From Flavobacteriales bacterium UBA7519 (GTDB lineage Bacteria; Bacteroidota; Bacteroidia; Flavobacteriales; Weeksellaceae), in the NCBI GenBank assembly GCA_002476905.1, contig DLND01000022.1, positions 1 to 5,100 of the forward strand: a DNA stretch of 5,100 nucleotides, read 5' to 3'. Position 1 is the stretch's first letter. Each line of letters starts with the position of its first letter. Of this stretch, positions 4,316 through 5,100 are shown in pieces. Below the pieces are notes generated by a model. The model worked only from the letters and a program-made list of their open reading frames with translations, searched no databases and was not told where the DNA came from. The position numbers and the translations under genes were made by a program.

Positions 4316-5100
4316 ATGAAGAAAGAACTGATTATTTCCAATGATGGAGATGCTTCAAAAATTGCTTTATTGGAAGATGGCCGTCTTTTCGAGCTACACG
4401 AGCAGGAAACCAAATCCGACTTTGTGGTGGGTGATCTGTTCCTCGGAAAAATCAAAAAACTGGCGCCCAATTTGAATGCCGCTTTTGTCAATATTGGTAC
4501 AGATAAGGATGCCTTTCTGCATTATCAGGATCTTGGTCCGCAATTTCTCTCTTATCAGAAATTTCTGAAAGATACAATCTCCAAAAAACAACAGTCCCCA
4601 AGTCTCAAGAATTTTGAGAAAGTGAATGATATCAATAAAATGGGAACGGTTGATAAAGTGCTTACTGCGGGAGATCTGGTTCTACTTCAGATTACAAAAG
4701 AACCTATTTCTACAAAGGGTCCGAGGATATCAACGCAGATTTCACTCACAGGACGTTTTCTCGTTTTGATTCCATTTGATAACAAAATATCAGTCTCCAA
4801 AAAAGTCGCTAATCCTGAGGAGAAAACAAGGCTAAAAACATTGATAGAAAGTATCCGTCCGGAAGGATTTGGGGTGATCATCAGAACTGTGGCAGAAGGA
4901 AAAAAAGTGGCTGAGCTTCATAATGATATGAACCAGCTCATAAAAAAATGGGAAACCACGTTCAAGAATATTCAGAAGAATAAAGTTCCTAGCAAAATCC
5001 TTAGCGAAGAAGACAAAGCATCTTCGATTTTGAGAGACAACTTCAACCAAGATTTCGTAAGCATCATTTGTGACGATGAAAAAATGGTGGATGATATGAA
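4316..5100 (+). CDS. rng: Ribonuclease G (RNase E/G family), N-terminal part; 3' end outside window
   Basis: The first 261 codons are present and open to the edge; members of this family in Bacteroidota are about 515 residues, so roughly half is here. The product is an endoribonuclease for 16S rRNA 5'-end maturation and mRNA decay. An N-terminal RNase H-like strand region (KKELIISNDGDASKIALLEDGRL) is followed by the S1 RNA-binding domain from about 37. That domain has GDLFLGKIKKLAPNLNAAFVNIG and KDAFLHYQDL, then a lysine-rich insert before DKVLTAGDLVLLQITKEP. Next come KGPRISTQISLTGRFLVLIPF (about 134-154) and GFGVIIRTVAEG (about 186-197), both close to E. coli RNase G. The metal-binding Asp residues lie beyond the window. 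The ATG at 4316 is chosen because MKKELIISN aligns with family N-termini; an ATG at 4308 is out of frame. No clear Shine-Dalgarno sequence is seen. A weak -7-like TATATTTA at 4274-4281 is the best promoter candidate. Confidence 0.93.
   Translation, partial: MKKELIISNDGDASKIALLEDGRLFELHEQETKSDFVVGDLFLGKIKKLAPNLNAAFVNIGTDKDAFLHYQDLGPQFLSYQKFLKDTISKKQQSPSLKNFEKVNDINKMGTVDKVLTAGDLVLLQITKEPISTKGPRISTQISLTGRFLVLIPFDNKISVSKKVANPEEKTRLKTLIESIRPEGFGVIIRTVAEGKKVAELHNDMNQLIKKWETTFKNIQKNKVPSKILSEEDKASSILRDNFNQDFVSIICDDEKMVDDM

Noticed and set aside
4687..5050. Minus-strand open frames within rng
   Set aside because: They are antisense to a clear RNase G coding sequence and have no independent support.

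Overview
The window looks like a piece of a low-GC member of the Bacteroidota, most likely class Flavobacteriia and close to Chryseobacterium/Elizabethkingia. This is judged from protein character and signals and was not checked by a search. The signs are TAnnTTTG-type promoter elements, start codons mostly without Shine-Dalgarno sequences, a lipoprotein with a Bacteroidota surface-export signal (CKDDE), an HU protein with the RNISKNT arm, and a tiny arginine/lysine/histidine-rich protein beginning MPSGKKRKRHK.

Left half (1-2680, minus strand): a vitamin B12 uptake operon. A promoter at about 2644-2651 starts transcription next to a cobalamin riboswitch (about 2404-2636). The riboswitch leads into a BtuB-like TonB-dependent receptor (537-2360). 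Ten bases after the receptor begins a surface lipoprotein (1-526, running off the left edge) that looks like the YncE/DUF5074 type of beta-propeller. The pairing recalls BtuB-BtuG of Bacteroides, in which a surface lipoprotein captures cobalamin and hands it to the outer-membrane pore. The riboswitch has a long AT-rich insert with two hairpins. The loop of the second can pair over 8 bases with the Shine-Dalgarno segment of the receptor gene, which suggests a translational switch.

Middle (2681-3739, minus strand): mutY, the A/G-mismatch adenine glycosylase, complete with its catalytic residues and 4Fe-4S cysteines. It appears to start at TTG. Its promoter and that of the divergent hup gene overlap in the 47-bp gap and reach into both coding regions.

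Right half (3787-5100, plus strand): hup (HU-family DNA-binding protein), then a 30-codon gene at 4116-4208 for an extremely basic protein that resembles the bS22/mS38 (AURKAIP1/COX24) ribosomal proteins. A strong intrinsic terminator (4237-4274) follows, then the 5' part of rng (ribonuclease G), which runs off the right edge. These three genes concern nucleoid structure, the ribosome and rRNA/mRNA processing.

No mobile elements, tRNA, rRNA or CRISPR arrays were seen. The only gene-free stretch over 300 bases (2361-2680) is filled by the btuB promoter, riboswitch and leader.
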